Positions 22,145 to 30,038 of a stretch of DNA of 46,820 nucleotides are shown piece after piece (positions within the stretch are counted from its first letter, which is position 1; each line of letters begins with the position of its first letter). The stretch lies in assembly GCA_964423475.1 (NCBI GenBank), contig CAYRFD010000002.1, positions 1-46,820 on the forward strand, read 5' to 3'. The stretch is from JAUPVN01 sp964423475. Lineage in GTDB: Bacteria > Patescibacteriota > Saccharimonadia > Saccharimonadales > CAIOMD01. Position numbers and translations under genes: made by a program. The notes below the pieces were generated by a model that saw only the letters and a program-made list of their open reading frames with translations, made no database searches and was not told the DNA's origin.

Positions 22145-23181
22145 ATTGAACGCTCCGCAAGCCCTGCCGATACCCCAAAATGGTTACTAACAGCCAAAAG
22201 CTCATTTTGCTTATCTGATGGGAAAGTTACGTTTCTCCAGGAATTACCTATTTCTACATTAAGACCAAACTTATTTGCAAGATAAAGTGGAAACTCTGGC
22301 AATGTAGAGGCTACACCTGTTACAACAAGTTTGCCTATTGGCGTGTTGGGGTATCTGGTTTGATAAAATTTAATAGATTTTTCTATCTCTCCAACAATAA
22401 TATCTACAGTACCTATAATAGAACTATATATTTGGCCCTCTAGCTTATCTTTATTAAGACCAAACTTATATACAAATTGTTCGGCTTGTTTTTCATCTAT
22501 ATTTAAGCCTTGTACTGCCGATTTAATAATATTTTCTGAACCAGTTGGGATAGATCTGTTTAATTTTGGACCATTATTAGCAACAATAACAAGATCTGTG
22601 TAGTGCGTGCCTATATCTACAATAAGTTGTGGGGTAGTGTCGTCTGGCGAAGTTAGGGCTCTTGCAAGCGCTATAGTGTCTGGTTCAAAACCAATTACGT
22701 TAAGACCAATGGCTTCTAAAATATCTAACCTTTGTTCTACATAAGTATTTGGAATACTAGAAATAAGTACTTCTAGCTTTGCTGTATCTACAGGCGAATC
22801 ACCCAAAACGGCCCAGTCTATTTTGCTTTCTTCTAACGGGGTGGGAATAATTGTGTCTGCCTGAAACCTAATATTTTTAGCAAGTTCGCTATGATTTAAA
22901 CGTTCAATATCTATTACAGAAGTAAATACACGCTGAGATGGCAAGCCCACTACAACGTTTTTTGTTGAAACCTTTGCCTGACTAACAAGGTCTTTTACAA
23001 CGTTTGCTACTTTTTGTTGATCTGATTTTGCATCTGACAGAACTATTTTTGTATCTACTGGTGTAAGTGCATATTTTGCTAATGCTTTTACGGGCCCACT
23101 CCCTCTTAACTGGACTAGCCTTATAGCTGAAGTACCAATATCGAGGCCAAAAAAGTCTGAGACGCCATTTAGGACACTCAT
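22141..23181 (-). CDS. pilM: Type IV pilus assembly ATPase-fold protein PilM
   Basis: This 346-residue cytoplasmic protein has the actin-like (FtsA/ASKHA) fold. The phosphate-1 motif is FFGLDIGTSAIRLVQL, phosphate-2 is QLIVDIGTHYTDLVIV and the adenosine motif is KLVVTGVASTLPEFPLYL. PilM binds the N-terminus of PilN and relays the state of the motors. It is the first gene of the pilM-N-O-B-T-C operon, starts without a Shine-Dalgarno sequence, and has a TGTTACTAT promoter element seven bases ahead of the ATG. It is divergent from ychF, with 79 bases between the two start codons. Confidence 0.94.
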   Translation of the reverse strand: MSVLNGVSDFFGLDIGTSAIRLVQLRGSGPVKALAKYALTPVDTKIVLSDAKSDQQKVANVVKDLVSQAKVSTKNVVVGLPSQRVFTSVIDIERLNHSELAKNIRFQADTIIPTPLEESKIDWAVLGDSPVDTAKLEVLISSIPNTYVEQRLDILEAIGLNVIGFEPDTIALARALTSPDDTTPQLIVDIGTHYTDLVIVANNGPKLNRSIPTGSENIIKSAVQGLNIDEKQAEQFVYKFGLNKDKLEGQIYSSIIGTVDIIVGEIEKSIKFYQTRYPNTPIGKLVVTGVASTLPEFPLYLANKFGLNVEIGNSWRNVTFPSDKQNELLAVSNHFGVSAGLAERSI

Positions 23182-23188
23182 ACCATCT

Positions 23189-23197
23189 ATAGTAACA
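23189..23197 (-). promoter_or_regulatory. Extended -10 promoter of the pilM operon, leaderless
   Basis: TGTTACTAT on the minus strand is followed by seven bases and the pilM ATG, so +1 is one base before the start codon. Confidence 0.6.
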
Positions 23198-23243
23198 TAA
23201 GCATGTTACAGCGCAACCATTTTTTATAAAAACATTAATTATC

Positions 23244-23252
23244 TGTTACAAT
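23244..23252 (+). promoter_or_regulatory. Extended -10 promoter of ychF, near-leaderless
   Basis: TGTTACAAT is followed by eight bases and ATG (23261). The predicted leader is about one to two bases. No ribosome site or -35 box is visible. Confidence 0.6.
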
Positions 23253-23260
23253 AAATTTAA

Positions 23261-24343
23261 ATGAGTCTTTCTATTGCAATTGTTGGTTTGCCAAATGTTG
23301 GCAAAAGTACTTTATTTAACGCGTTAACAAATAATAGCGTTTTAGCGGCTAATTACCCCTTTGCCACAATTGAGCCAAACAGTGGCGTAGTGCCTATTCC
23401 AGATGAAAGATTAGATGCTTTAGCTAAACTTTATAACAGTAAAAAGATTATGCCTGCTACGGTAGAGTTTACAGACATTGCGGGTTTAGTGGCGGGTGCT
23501 AGCAAAGGAGAAGGCCTTGGTAACCAATTTTTAAGCCATATTCGCGAATGTGCTGCTATTGTTCAGGTGGTAAGAGATTTTACAGATGGCAATGTTATTC
23601 ATGTAGATAACGAATTACACCCAAAAAACGATATAGATGTTATTAACACCGAGTTAATTTTGGCAGACTTGCAAACTATTAACAAAACCTTGCCTCGTTT
23701 GCAAAAAGAGGCTCGTGCCAACAGCAAGCTTGGCCCAAAACTAGAGCTTTACCAAAAAGCAGAAGCAATGTTAGATAATGGCAAACCAATTTTTAGTGAC
23801 GAATCTTTAAGGCTACAAATAGCCGAATATAAAGATTTGCAACTTTTAACTGCAAAACCAATTATATATTTATTTAACGTAGACGATAAAACTCTATCCG
23901 ACACCAACAAAAAATCAGAACTTGCAAATATTGTTGCCCCAGCAAAAGCTTTATTTGTAAACGCCAAGCTAGAAGACGAACTGCGCGAACTTAGCAAACA
24001 AGACCAAGCAGAAATGCTACAAGAATACGGCGTAAAAGAATCTGGCTTACTACAACTTATACATGCCGCCTACAGCACACTAGGGTTGCAAAGTTATTTA
24101 ACCGCCGGAGAAAAAGAAGTTAGAGCCTGGACAATTAAAAAAGATTCAACCGCGCCCCAGGCTGCTGGGGTAATCCATGGAGATTTTGAACGCGGCTTTA
24201 TAGCAGCCGATATTGTAAGTTATGCCGACTTAATTACTGCAGGATCTTTGGCTGCCGCAAGATCTGCTGGCAAAGTTCGCACAGAAGGCAAAACCTATAT
24301 TATGCAACCCAACGACGTAGTAGAATTTAAATTTAACGTCTAA
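23261..24343 (+). CDS. ychF: Ribosome-binding ATPase YchF (Obg/OLA1 family)
   Basis: The 360-residue protein is the usual length. G1 GLPNVGKST is at 8-16, G2 region NYPFATIEPN, G3 DIAGLV at about 72-77, and the G4 position reads NVDD instead of NKxD, the feature that turns this family from GTP to ATP. A helical insert follows, and the TGS domain closes the protein from about 277 (VRAWTIKKDSTAPQAAGVIHGDFERGF is split over its first strands). YchF binds the 70S ribosome and responds to stress. It stands alone on the plus strand. Confidence 0.95.
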   Translation: MSLSIAIVGLPNVGKSTLFNALTNNSVLAANYPFATIEPNSGVVPIPDERLDALAKLYNSKKIMPATVEFTDIAGLVAGASKGEGLGNQFLSHIRECAAIVQVVRDFTDGNVIHVDNELHPKNDIDVINTELILADLQTINKTLPRLQKEARANSKLGPKLELYQKAEAMLDNGKPIFSDESLRLQIAEYKDLQLLTAKPIIYLFNVDDKTLSDTNKKSELANIVAPAKALFVNAKLEDELRELSKQDQAEMLQEYGVKESGLLQLIHAAYSTLGLQSYLTAGEKEVRAWTIKKDSTAPQAAGVIHGDFERGFIAADIVSYADLITAGSLAAARSAGKVRTEGKTYIMQPNDVVEFKFNV

Positions 24344-24351
24344 TATATAAT

Positions 24352-25119
24352 TTAGGCTAATTTTTTTAGCAAATAAAAGCGTTCTTGGTTGCCCTTAGTA
24401 CCAAAAATTTGAGAATCTGCTTTATTTATAATTACAAAATACTTTTTAGCCCATAACTCAAAATCTTTTAAGATACTACGCCTAATGGCTTCGTTTTTTA
24501 TAATACCCTTGTTTTTATCTGTAGACATTGCCTCAAACTGAGGTTTAACCATTGCTAAGATTTGCGTTTTAGGACCGGCAATATATTTATCTATATGTGG
24601 CAATATTTGCCTTAAAGATATAAAACTAACATCTATTACAATAATATCTGGCGATTTTGCAATATAAACCACGTTATTATCTGTTATATTACTGTTATTA
24701 ATTGGCTTTAGGGCTACATCCCGAATATCTGTTTGCTCATGTAAATCTATCTTAGAGTTGCCATGTAGCCTTGGGTGCAGTTGTTTAGTGCCCAGTTCTA
24801 TCGCAATTACTTTTTTAGCACCATTTTGCAAAGCATAATCTGTAAAACCACCAGTACTGCTACCAACATCTAGCACTATTTTATCTTTAAAAGATACTCC
24901 AAAAACATCTACTACGCTTGCAAGCTTGAAACCTGCCCTACTTACGTATTTTGTTTGTAGCTTAAGTTCAATGTTAGAATTAGGATTAACGTAATATTTT
25001 GGGTTAATAATTTGCTTACTATCTACATAAACAGCGCCTAGCTTAATATAGCTTTCTGCCTGCTGATGAGATGATACAAGCTGCTTTTTTAAAATCAATA
25101 TATCTAAACGATGCTTCAT
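24352..25119 (-). CDS. tlyA: TlyA-type rRNA 2'-O-methyltransferase
   Basis: This 255-residue protein has an N-terminal S4 RNA-binding domain (about 1-57), the linker motif YVSRAGFKL and an FtsJ-like methyltransferase domain. The SAM site is VLDVGSSTGGF at 83-93, and later catalytic strands are DIIVIDVSFISL and ILAMVKPQFE. TlyA methylates 16S C1409 and 23S C1920 in other bacteria and is linked to capreomycin sensitivity; a bare hemolysin annotation would be misleading. Its stop is eight bases from that of ychF on the opposite strand, with no terminator visible between. Confidence 0.92.
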   Translation of the reverse strand: MKHRLDILILKKQLVSSHQQAESYIKLGAVYVDSKQIINPKYYVNPNSNIELKLQTKYVSRAGFKLASVVDVFGVSFKDKIVLDVGSSTGGFTDYALQNGAKKVIAIELGTKQLHPRLHGNSKIDLHEQTDIRDVALKPINNSNITDNNVVYIAKSPDIIVIDVSFISLRQILPHIDKYIAGPKTQILAMVKPQFEAMSTDKNKGIIKNEAIRRSILKDFELWAKKYFVIINKADSQIFGTKGNQERFYLLKKLA

Positions 25120-25150
25120 TATTTTATACTACATATTAATTGCAAAAAGT

Positions 25151-25384
25151 CTATTTTGGTTTCTTTAAACCAAACAGCTCAAAGCATCCTTGGAAAACGC
25201 CCCCGGCGAATTTAAATGGTGCTTCCAATGCACTCGCTGCACGGCATCCAAGAGTACCTAACCCTTCAGCAAGTTTTGATAGTCTTGGCATTTCCGTTTC
25301 AGGGATATCATAGTACATTGATTTTCCTATAAAATGTGGCTTTTCCTCTAAGTCATTTACCTCTAGGTCATTTCTTTCGTTCAC
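25151..25384 (-). CDS. Uncharacterised 77-residue protein downstream of efp
   Basis: An open frame starts with GTG inside the end of efp (17-base overlap) and encodes an acidic N-terminus, a central helix (LSKLAEGLGTLGCRAASALEAPF) and a Lys-rich end. The start is uncertain: there is no good ribosome site, and the next in-frame ATG is 22 codons later. Two near-copies of AATGACYTAGAGG (coding NDLEV and NDLEE) stand just after the efp stop. No family is recognised, and no signal peptide or typical membrane helix is seen. Confidence 0.45.
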   Translation of the reverse strand: MNERNDLEVNDLEEKPHFIGKSMYYDIPETEMPRLSKLAEGLGTLGCRAASALEAPFKFAGGVFQGCFELFGLKKPK

Positions 25385-25931
25385 GGTATGCCCCTGTTTC
25401 TGTATCTACAGATACAACGTCGCCCTGTTTAATAAATGATGGCACTCTTATTGATAAGCCTGTTTCTAGAGTTGCATCTTTTTGAACACTATTTGCGGTA
25501 TCTCCCTTAACAACATCTTCGCAGTAAGTTACTTTTAAAAATATATTTTTAGGCAGGTCTATATTTATTACATTACCGTTAAAACTTTGAGCTTTAACTT
25601 TATCACCCTCTTTTAAATAGCCGGTTTGGCCATCTAACAAGTCTGCCAAAAGCTCTATTTGCTCATAAGTATCGTCGTTCATAAAATAATATTTAGCACC
25701 GTCGTTATACAGGTACTGAACATTACTATATTGCACGTCTGCTTGTTCAATAACTTCGTTACCTTTAAAGGTTTTTTCTAAAACTTTGCCATCTATTAAG
25801 CTTTTTATGCGTACGTTAACTATAGAGCCTCCACGGCCCATAACTTTTTGGCCGTATTCTAGTACTTTATATGGGTGACCATCCATCTGAAAGACGGCAC
25901 CTTTTTTTAAATCTGTTATTCCAAATGCCAT
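25368..25931 (-). CDS. efp: Elongation factor P
   Basis: The 187-residue protein has the three domains of EF-P: KOW-like N domain (1-65), OB domain (66-128) and C-terminal OB domain (129-187) ending SVDTETGAYRERKK. EF-P frees ribosomes stalled at poly-proline. The tip of domain I, where other bacteria carry a modified Lys34 (or a rhamnosylated Arg32), reads VMGRGGS with Arg33. No EarP, EpmA or YmfI gene is seen in the window. A TATAAT eight bases ahead of the ATG predicts a leaderless mRNA. Confidence 0.95.
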   Translation of the reverse strand: MAFGITDLKKGAVFQMDGHPYKVLEYGQKVMGRGGSIVNVRIKSLIDGKVLEKTFKGNEVIEQADVQYSNVQYLYNDGAKYYFMNDDTYEQIELLADLLDGQTGYLKEGDKVKAQSFNGNVINIDLPKNIFLKVTYCEDVVKGDTANSVQKDATLETGLSIRVPSFIKQGDVVSVDTETGAYRERKK

Positions 25932-25939
25932 ATTATTAG

Positions 25940-25945
25940 ATTATA
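25940..25945 (-). promoter_or_regulatory. -10 box of efp
   Basis: TATAAT on the minus strand lies eight bases before the efp ATG. The sequence CTATAATCTA is repeated 13 bases further upstream, which may give a second start or bind a regulator. Confidence 0.55.
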
Positions 25946-25979
25946 GACGATAGATTATAGATTTTTGAAGACCTACTGT

Positions 25980-26369
25980 CTAACGGCTTTCTCCTTTCGT
26001 TTTGTTAACTTTTTGCAATGTTATTAACATTTTATGCGTAGTAGTACTCATGTCAATCAATTGTTTAGTGTCTTTATCATTAAAATAGCCTACAGCTTTT
26101 GCAATATAAATCTGATTTTCTAACTCAGTTAGAGAACCATTCGCCATACTATAAAATTGATCTTTCTCACGCAAGCTTCTTCTGCCAAATCCTTCTGCGA
26201 TGTTAGAACAAACAGATACGGACGCTCTTTGCATTTGACTTTTTAAACCATAGGTCTCGTGCTGAGGAAAACTAGAAGTTAATTTATAAATTTGAATAGT
26301 TAAATCAAAAGCAGACCGCCACACCCTGAGGTCGCGGAATGACTTTATAGTATTTGACCCATCATCCAT
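25980..26369 (-). CDS. Four-helix bundle protein (23S rRNA intervening-sequence type)
   Basis: This 129-residue protein starts IKSFRDLRVWRSAFDLTIQIYKLTSSFP and continues LKSQMQRASVSVCSNIAEGFGRRS and FYSMANGSLTELENQIYIAKAVGYF. This is the consensus of the four-helix bundle family (often called the S23 or IVS protein) first met as ORFs in intervening sequences of 23S rRNA genes and also found scattered in genomes. Its molecular job is unknown; a role in RNA or nucleic-acid binding has been proposed. Here it lies between efp and rpsR, 22 bases after rpsR, an unusual place in an otherwise strict ribosomal neighbourhood and perhaps a recent insertion. Confidence 0.87.
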   Translation of the reverse strand: MDDGSNTIKSFRDLRVWRSAFDLTIQIYKLTSSFPQHETYGLKSQMQRASVSVCSNIAEGFGRRSLREKDQFYSMANGSLTELENQIYIAKAVGYFNDKDTKQLIDMSTTTHKMLITLQKVNKTKGESR

Positions 26370-26391
26370 AATCTTTTTTCTGTAATCTAAA

Positions 26392-26622
26392 TTAACGGTT
26401 TGCTACAAAAGGTAATAACGCAATATGCCTTGCTTGCTTTATAGCTCGCGCTAAACGTCGTTGTTGCATTTCTGTTAAACCAGTGCGCTTTCGGCCTTCT
26501 ATTTGGCCAAATTGGTTAACAAAACGCTGCAAGGTTTTTACGTCTTTATAATCAAAATAAACGGCACCAGTAATTGGCTTTCGTTTAGCTTTCTTTACAA
26601 TTTCTTGTTCTTTTTTATACAT
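26392..26622 (-). CDS. rpsR: 30S ribosomal protein S18
   Basis: The 76 residues contain the conserved core KPITGAVYFDYKDVKTLQRFVNQFGQI and RKRTGLTEMQQRRLARAIKQARHIALLPFV. Start and ssb stop share one base (TAATG), so translation is coupled. S18 binds with S6 to the platform of the small subunit; the order rpsF-ssb-rpsR is the widespread bacterial one. Confidence 0.97.
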   Translation of the reverse strand: MYKKEQEIVKKAKRKPITGAVYFDYKDVKTLQRFVNQFGQIEGRKRTGLTEMQQRRLARAIKQARHIALLPFVANR

Positions 26623-27080
26623 TAGAATGGTATCTCGCTTAAATCTATTGGTTCGTCACTTATTTCTGTAGATGGATTATCTTTTTTAGGAGCTGGGGCT
26701 GGAGTTGATTGTTGAGGGTTTTGAGAACCCGCTGAACCACCACCGTCGCCTTTACCACCCAAAAATGTTACATCGGCTGCAACAACTTCTACTTTGTTGC
26801 GCTTTTGGCCATCTTGTTCCCAAGCACGGTATTGTAACCGACCATTTACAAGTGCTTGACTACCTTTTTTAAGGTACTGATTCACACGCTCCCCTAATGG
26901 GCCCCATGCAATAATATCTATATAATCTGTTACTTCTTTCCAATCGCCACTAGAGTCTTTATAGCTACGATTAAGGGCGAGTGTAAAATTACAAACGTTC
27001 TGACCGCCAGTGGTTGTTCTTAGCTCTGGGTCACGGGTTAGGTTGCCCATTAAAACTACTTGGTTAAAACTTCTTGACAT
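26622..27080 (-). CDS. ssb: Single-stranded DNA-binding protein
   Basis: This 152-residue protein has an OB fold at about 1-108 (FNQVVLMGNLTRDPELRTT, WGPLGERVNQYLKKGSQALVNGRLQYRAWEQDGQKR), a Gly/Ser/Pro-rich linker and the acidic tip ISDEPIDLSEIPF. The tip is the docking peptide for DNA repair and replication partners. It sits between rpsF and rpsR as in most bacteria. The 57-base gap upstream holds GGTGT/ACACC around an AT-rich loop, a weak hairpin. Confidence 0.97.
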   Translation of the reverse strand: MSRSFNQVVLMGNLTRDPELRTTTGGQNVCNFTLALNRSYKDSSGDWKEVTDYIDIIAWGPLGERVNQYLKKGSQALVNGRLQYRAWEQDGQKRNKVEVVAADVTFLGGKGDGGGSAGSQNPQQSTPAPAPKKDNPSTEISDEPIDLSEIPF

Positions 27081-27137
27081 ATTTTTAACTGTTGTTTAGT
27101 GGTGTATTTTAAAACACCAAAACAAGCACTCCTTTCT

Positions 27138-27530
27138 TTATGATTTAGTTGACGGTTGATCTTCTAAAACAGGTGCTTCAGACTCGTCTGATTTTTTAGC
27201 ATGCCTTGCTTTAGAGGCTTTAATTGATTCTGCTTTTTTAATAGCTTTTAGGTCTGGCTTGGTAATCAAAAAACGTATAACTTCATCTGTTATATTTAGT
27301 TGTGCCTCTATAGGCTTAATTGCTTGTGGCGGTACTTCAAAGGTATAAAATACATACACAGCCATATCATGACCTTTAACTTGATATGCAAGCTTTCTTT
27401 TACCCCAGTTATCTTCTGCGGTAACTTTGCCTTTTTGGGCCGATATTAAGGCTTTAACTTTGCCTTCTGCCTTTTCTAGATCTATCTCTAAATCTGGATC
27501 GTACAATATTGCCAGCTCGTAGCTGTTCAT
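27138..27530 (-). CDS. rpsF: 30S ribosomal protein S6
   Basis: The 130 residues start MNSYELAILYDPDLEIDLEKAEGKVKALI and include NWGKRKLAYQVKGHDMAVYVFYTFE, as in S6. The C-terminal tail (about 98-130) is Lys- and Ser-rich and disordered. A strong AGAAGGAG precedes the ATG. It is the first gene of the rpsF-ssb-rpsR run, transcribed from a TGTTACAAT promoter with a leader of about 64 bases that holds a stable hairpin. Confidence 0.96.
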   Translation of the reverse strand: MNSYELAILYDPDLEIDLEKAEGKVKALISAQKGKVTAEDNWGKRKLAYQVKGHDMAVYVFYTFEVPPQAIKPIEAQLNITDEVIRFLITKPDLKAIKKAESIKASKARHAKKSDESEAPVLEDQPSTKS

Positions 27531-27553
27531 TAAGACTCCTTCTGTTGGTTATT

Positions 27554-27582
27554 AGCCTGCGCGCCCAATATAGCCGCAAGCT
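27554..27582 (-). promoter_or_regulatory. Stem-loop in the rpsF leader
   Basis: On the minus strand AGCTTGCG pairs with CGCAGGCT (eight pairs, one G-U) around a 13-base loop with inner GC pairs. rpsF leaders in many bacteria bind the S6-S18 complex as feedback. I do not see the bulged CCG of the known motif, so this is only a candidate. Confidence 0.4.
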
Positions 27583-27600
27583 GAAGTTAATATTACAGTA

Positions 27601-27609
27601 ATTGTAACA
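27601..27609 (-). promoter_or_regulatory. Extended -10 promoter of rpsF-ssb-rpsR
   Basis: TGTTACAAT on the minus strand predicts a start at about 27594, 64 bases before the rpsF ATG. This is one of the few long leaders in the window. Confidence 0.55.
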
Positions 27610-27663
27610 TAATAACTCCTTAAAAACAATCATTTAAACAAATTATATATTTAAATTGTAATT

Positions 27664-29952
27664 TTATCTTGTTAAGTATTCATCTCTGGGGTCGTTTGAT
27701 TCTTCTGGAATAGGGCCTTCTGGGCCAATTTCTGATGGTTCTGGTGGGTATAAATCGTTAATGCTACTAATTAATACCTCTCGTGGGCGCGAACCGTCAG
27801 CTGCACCTATTATGCCCCGTTCTTCCATTTCGTCTATTATTCGGCTGGCACGGCCATAGCCAATACGCAAACGCCTTTGCAATAAGCTAGTGCTGGCTTT
27901 ACCACTATCTATAACAACCTGTACGGCGTCTTTAAAAACATCGTCGTCTCCGCTACCGCTGGCGCCACCCTGAGGCGCCTCTGGCACAATGCCCCCCTTA
28001 CCATTAAACTGCACGGGCATACTAACAACTTCGTCATCATAAGACGGTGGTTGTTGTTCTTTTAGGTATTCTGTTACTTTATTTGTTTCTTCTGTGCTTA
28101 TTAATGCCCCTTGTATACGGCGTGGTTTTGGTAAGTCTGATGTAAGTAGTAACATATCACCCTTACCCAGCAAACCTTCTGCACCTACTTTATCTATAAT
28201 TGTACGGCTATCTACTTGGCTAGCCACTGTAAATGCCATACGTGCAGGCACATTAGCTTTAATTAGCCCGGTAATAACATCTACGCTAGGGCGCTGCGTT
28301 GCTAAAACCAAATGTATACCAACAGCTCGAGCTTTTTGAGCAATACGCACAATTAAGGCCTCTACATCTCGCGCGGCCATTTGCATAAGATCTGACAACT
28401 CGTCTATTACTATTACAATATATGGCATGCCCTCTTCTTGTTTAGCGGCATTATATTCATCTATATTTCGGTGCTTTTCGTCTTTTAAACGCCTGTAACG
28501 ACGTTCCATTTCTGCTACCGCCCATTTTAGTGCACTAATGCACTTTTCTGGATCGTTTACCACTGGTGTTAATAGATGTGGGATATCGTTATAAGGTTCC
28601 ATTTCTACATATTTGGGGTCTACTAAAATAAGCTTTAGGTCTGCGGGGCTGTTATGATACAAAAGGCTTGTTAAAAAGATATTTATCATAACAGATTTAC
28701 CGGCTTTAGTTTGACCAGCTACCAAAAGATGAGGCATTTCTGCTAAATCTAGGTAAATAGGATTACCAGAGATATCTAGACCAACTGCAAAAGTAAGTGG
28801 TTTTTTAATTGCCTCTTGCCACTCTGGCTTATTTAATAAACCCCTTAGTGTTACAGATGCGGATTTTTTATTTGGCACCTCTATACCAACAGCTTTTTTA
28901 CCCGGAATAGGAGCCTCTATACGTACAGAGTGTGCCTCTAGCTCGTAGGCAATGTTATCGTTTAAATTAGCAATCTTAGACATACGTACACCATCTGGTG
29001 TTTTAAGGGTATACTGCGTAACACGTGGCCCCACATTAGCGCCTTCCATTTCTACATCTATACCAAAATTACCCATAGCTTGCTTTATTCGCTCTGCGTT
29101 ACCATTAACATCACCTGGGTCTGCTTTGTCTTGTTTAGAGCTTAGCAAAGATAATGGTGGAGTTTTCCAGTTTGGGTCTGTGGCTGTTACCAAAGCCTCG
29201 TGAGATTCTTTAGCACTTAAGCCTGTAGCTACAGAATTTTTAAAGGTGGCATGGCGTGGTGCTTGCTGAAGCTGCTTTTCTTCTGGCTCTGATGGATCTT
29301 TATATTTATGGCCAACAACAGGTACTGTTTCTTTAAGCTTAAATTCTTTAGGCTTGGGCGTTTCTGCATCTTCTTCTTCGCCCTCTTCTGGGTTTTCTTT
29401 AATAAATAACCTTTTTATAGCTGCCCACAAGTGTTGCGGGGTAATACCAAACATTAACATAAAACCTACCCACATTAGAACAAACAGTATTATAAACGCT
29501 GTAACTTCGTTTAAGAAAGTTAGTAGTAAACTACTTAAAACATCTCCTACATGGCCACCATATGTGCCGTCTGCAGCAGCAGATTTTGCATCTGATCTTT
29601 CTATAAAAACATGCATCATTCCAGATAAAGCAGATATAAATAAAATACTGGCTAATAATTTAGTTATAGGAATAATAAATTCTTCGTGACGTAGTTTTTG
29701 AACAGCCAAAAAAAAGAACACAAATGGCAAAATATATGCTCCAAAGCCAATAAACCAGGCCGTTATATCAAATAACATAGTTGGTAATTTACCACCCATG
29801 CCAAAAGCACCTAAAAATAAAAAGATACCAATTATAATTAACAATAATGCAAAAACTTGGCGCCAAAAATAACTAACCGTTTTAGGCGAAGTATCTTTTA
29901 CTTTTTGAGTACTCTTTTTGGAGCGTTTAGTAGTTTTACGTTTTTTTGCCAT
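27664..29952 (-). CDS. ftsK: DNA translocase FtsK/SpoIIIE
   Basis: This 762-residue protein has a basic N-terminus, four to five membrane helices between about 30 and 172, and an acidic linker to about 275. Then come the FtsK alpha/beta motor with Walker A GQTKAGKS (413-420) and Walker B YIVIVIDELSDLM (511-523), and a winged-helix gamma domain (about 660-735, SLLQRRLRIGYGRASRIIDEMEERGIIG). The translocase pumps chromosome ends across the closing septum and activates Xer recombination at dif, which ties it to the Xer gene at 4042. The start has no ribosome site; TAAAAT lies nine bases before the ATG. Confidence 0.95.
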   Translation of the reverse strand: MAKKRKTTKRSKKSTQKVKDTSPKTVSYFWRQVFALLLIIIGIFLFLGAFGMGGKLPTMLFDITAWFIGFGAYILPFVFFFLAVQKLRHEEFIIPITKLLASILFISALSGMMHVFIERSDAKSAAADGTYGGHVGDVLSSLLLTFLNEVTAFIILFVLMWVGFMLMFGITPQHLWAAIKRLFIKENPEEGEEEDAETPKPKEFKLKETVPVVGHKYKDPSEPEEKQLQQAPRHATFKNSVATGLSAKESHEALVTATDPNWKTPPLSLLSSKQDKADPGDVNGNAERIKQAMGNFGIDVEMEGANVGPRVTQYTLKTPDGVRMSKIANLNDNIAYELEAHSVRIEAPIPGKKAVGIEVPNKKSASVTLRGLLNKPEWQEAIKKPLTFAVGLDISGNPIYLDLAEMPHLLVAGQTKAGKSVMINIFLTSLLYHNSPADLKLILVDPKYVEMEPYNDIPHLLTPVVNDPEKCISALKWAVAEMERRYRRLKDEKHRNIDEYNAAKQEEGMPYIVIVIDELSDLMQMAARDVEALIVRIAQKARAVGIHLVLATQRPSVDVITGLIKANVPARMAFTVASQVDSRTIIDKVGAEGLLGKGDMLLLTSDLPKPRRIQGALISTEETNKVTEYLKEQQPPSYDDEVVSMPVQFNGKGGIVPEAPQGGASGSGDDDVFKDAVQVVIDSGKASTSLLQRRLRIGYGRASRIIDEMEERGIIGAADGSRPREVLISSINDLYPPEPSEIGPEGPIPEESNDPRDEYLTR

Positions 29953-29961
29953 AACTGTTTT

Positions 29962-29967
29962 ATTTTA
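29962..29967 (-). promoter_or_regulatory. Candidate -10 box of ftsK
   Basis: TAAAAT on the minus strand is nine bases before the ATG. The predicted leader is two to three bases. Confidence 0.4.
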
Positions 29968-30038
29968 CCGTATTTATTACTTTTTTACGATATGACTATA
30001 TTATAGCAAATTTTACTACTTTTTGCAAGAAACAATAC

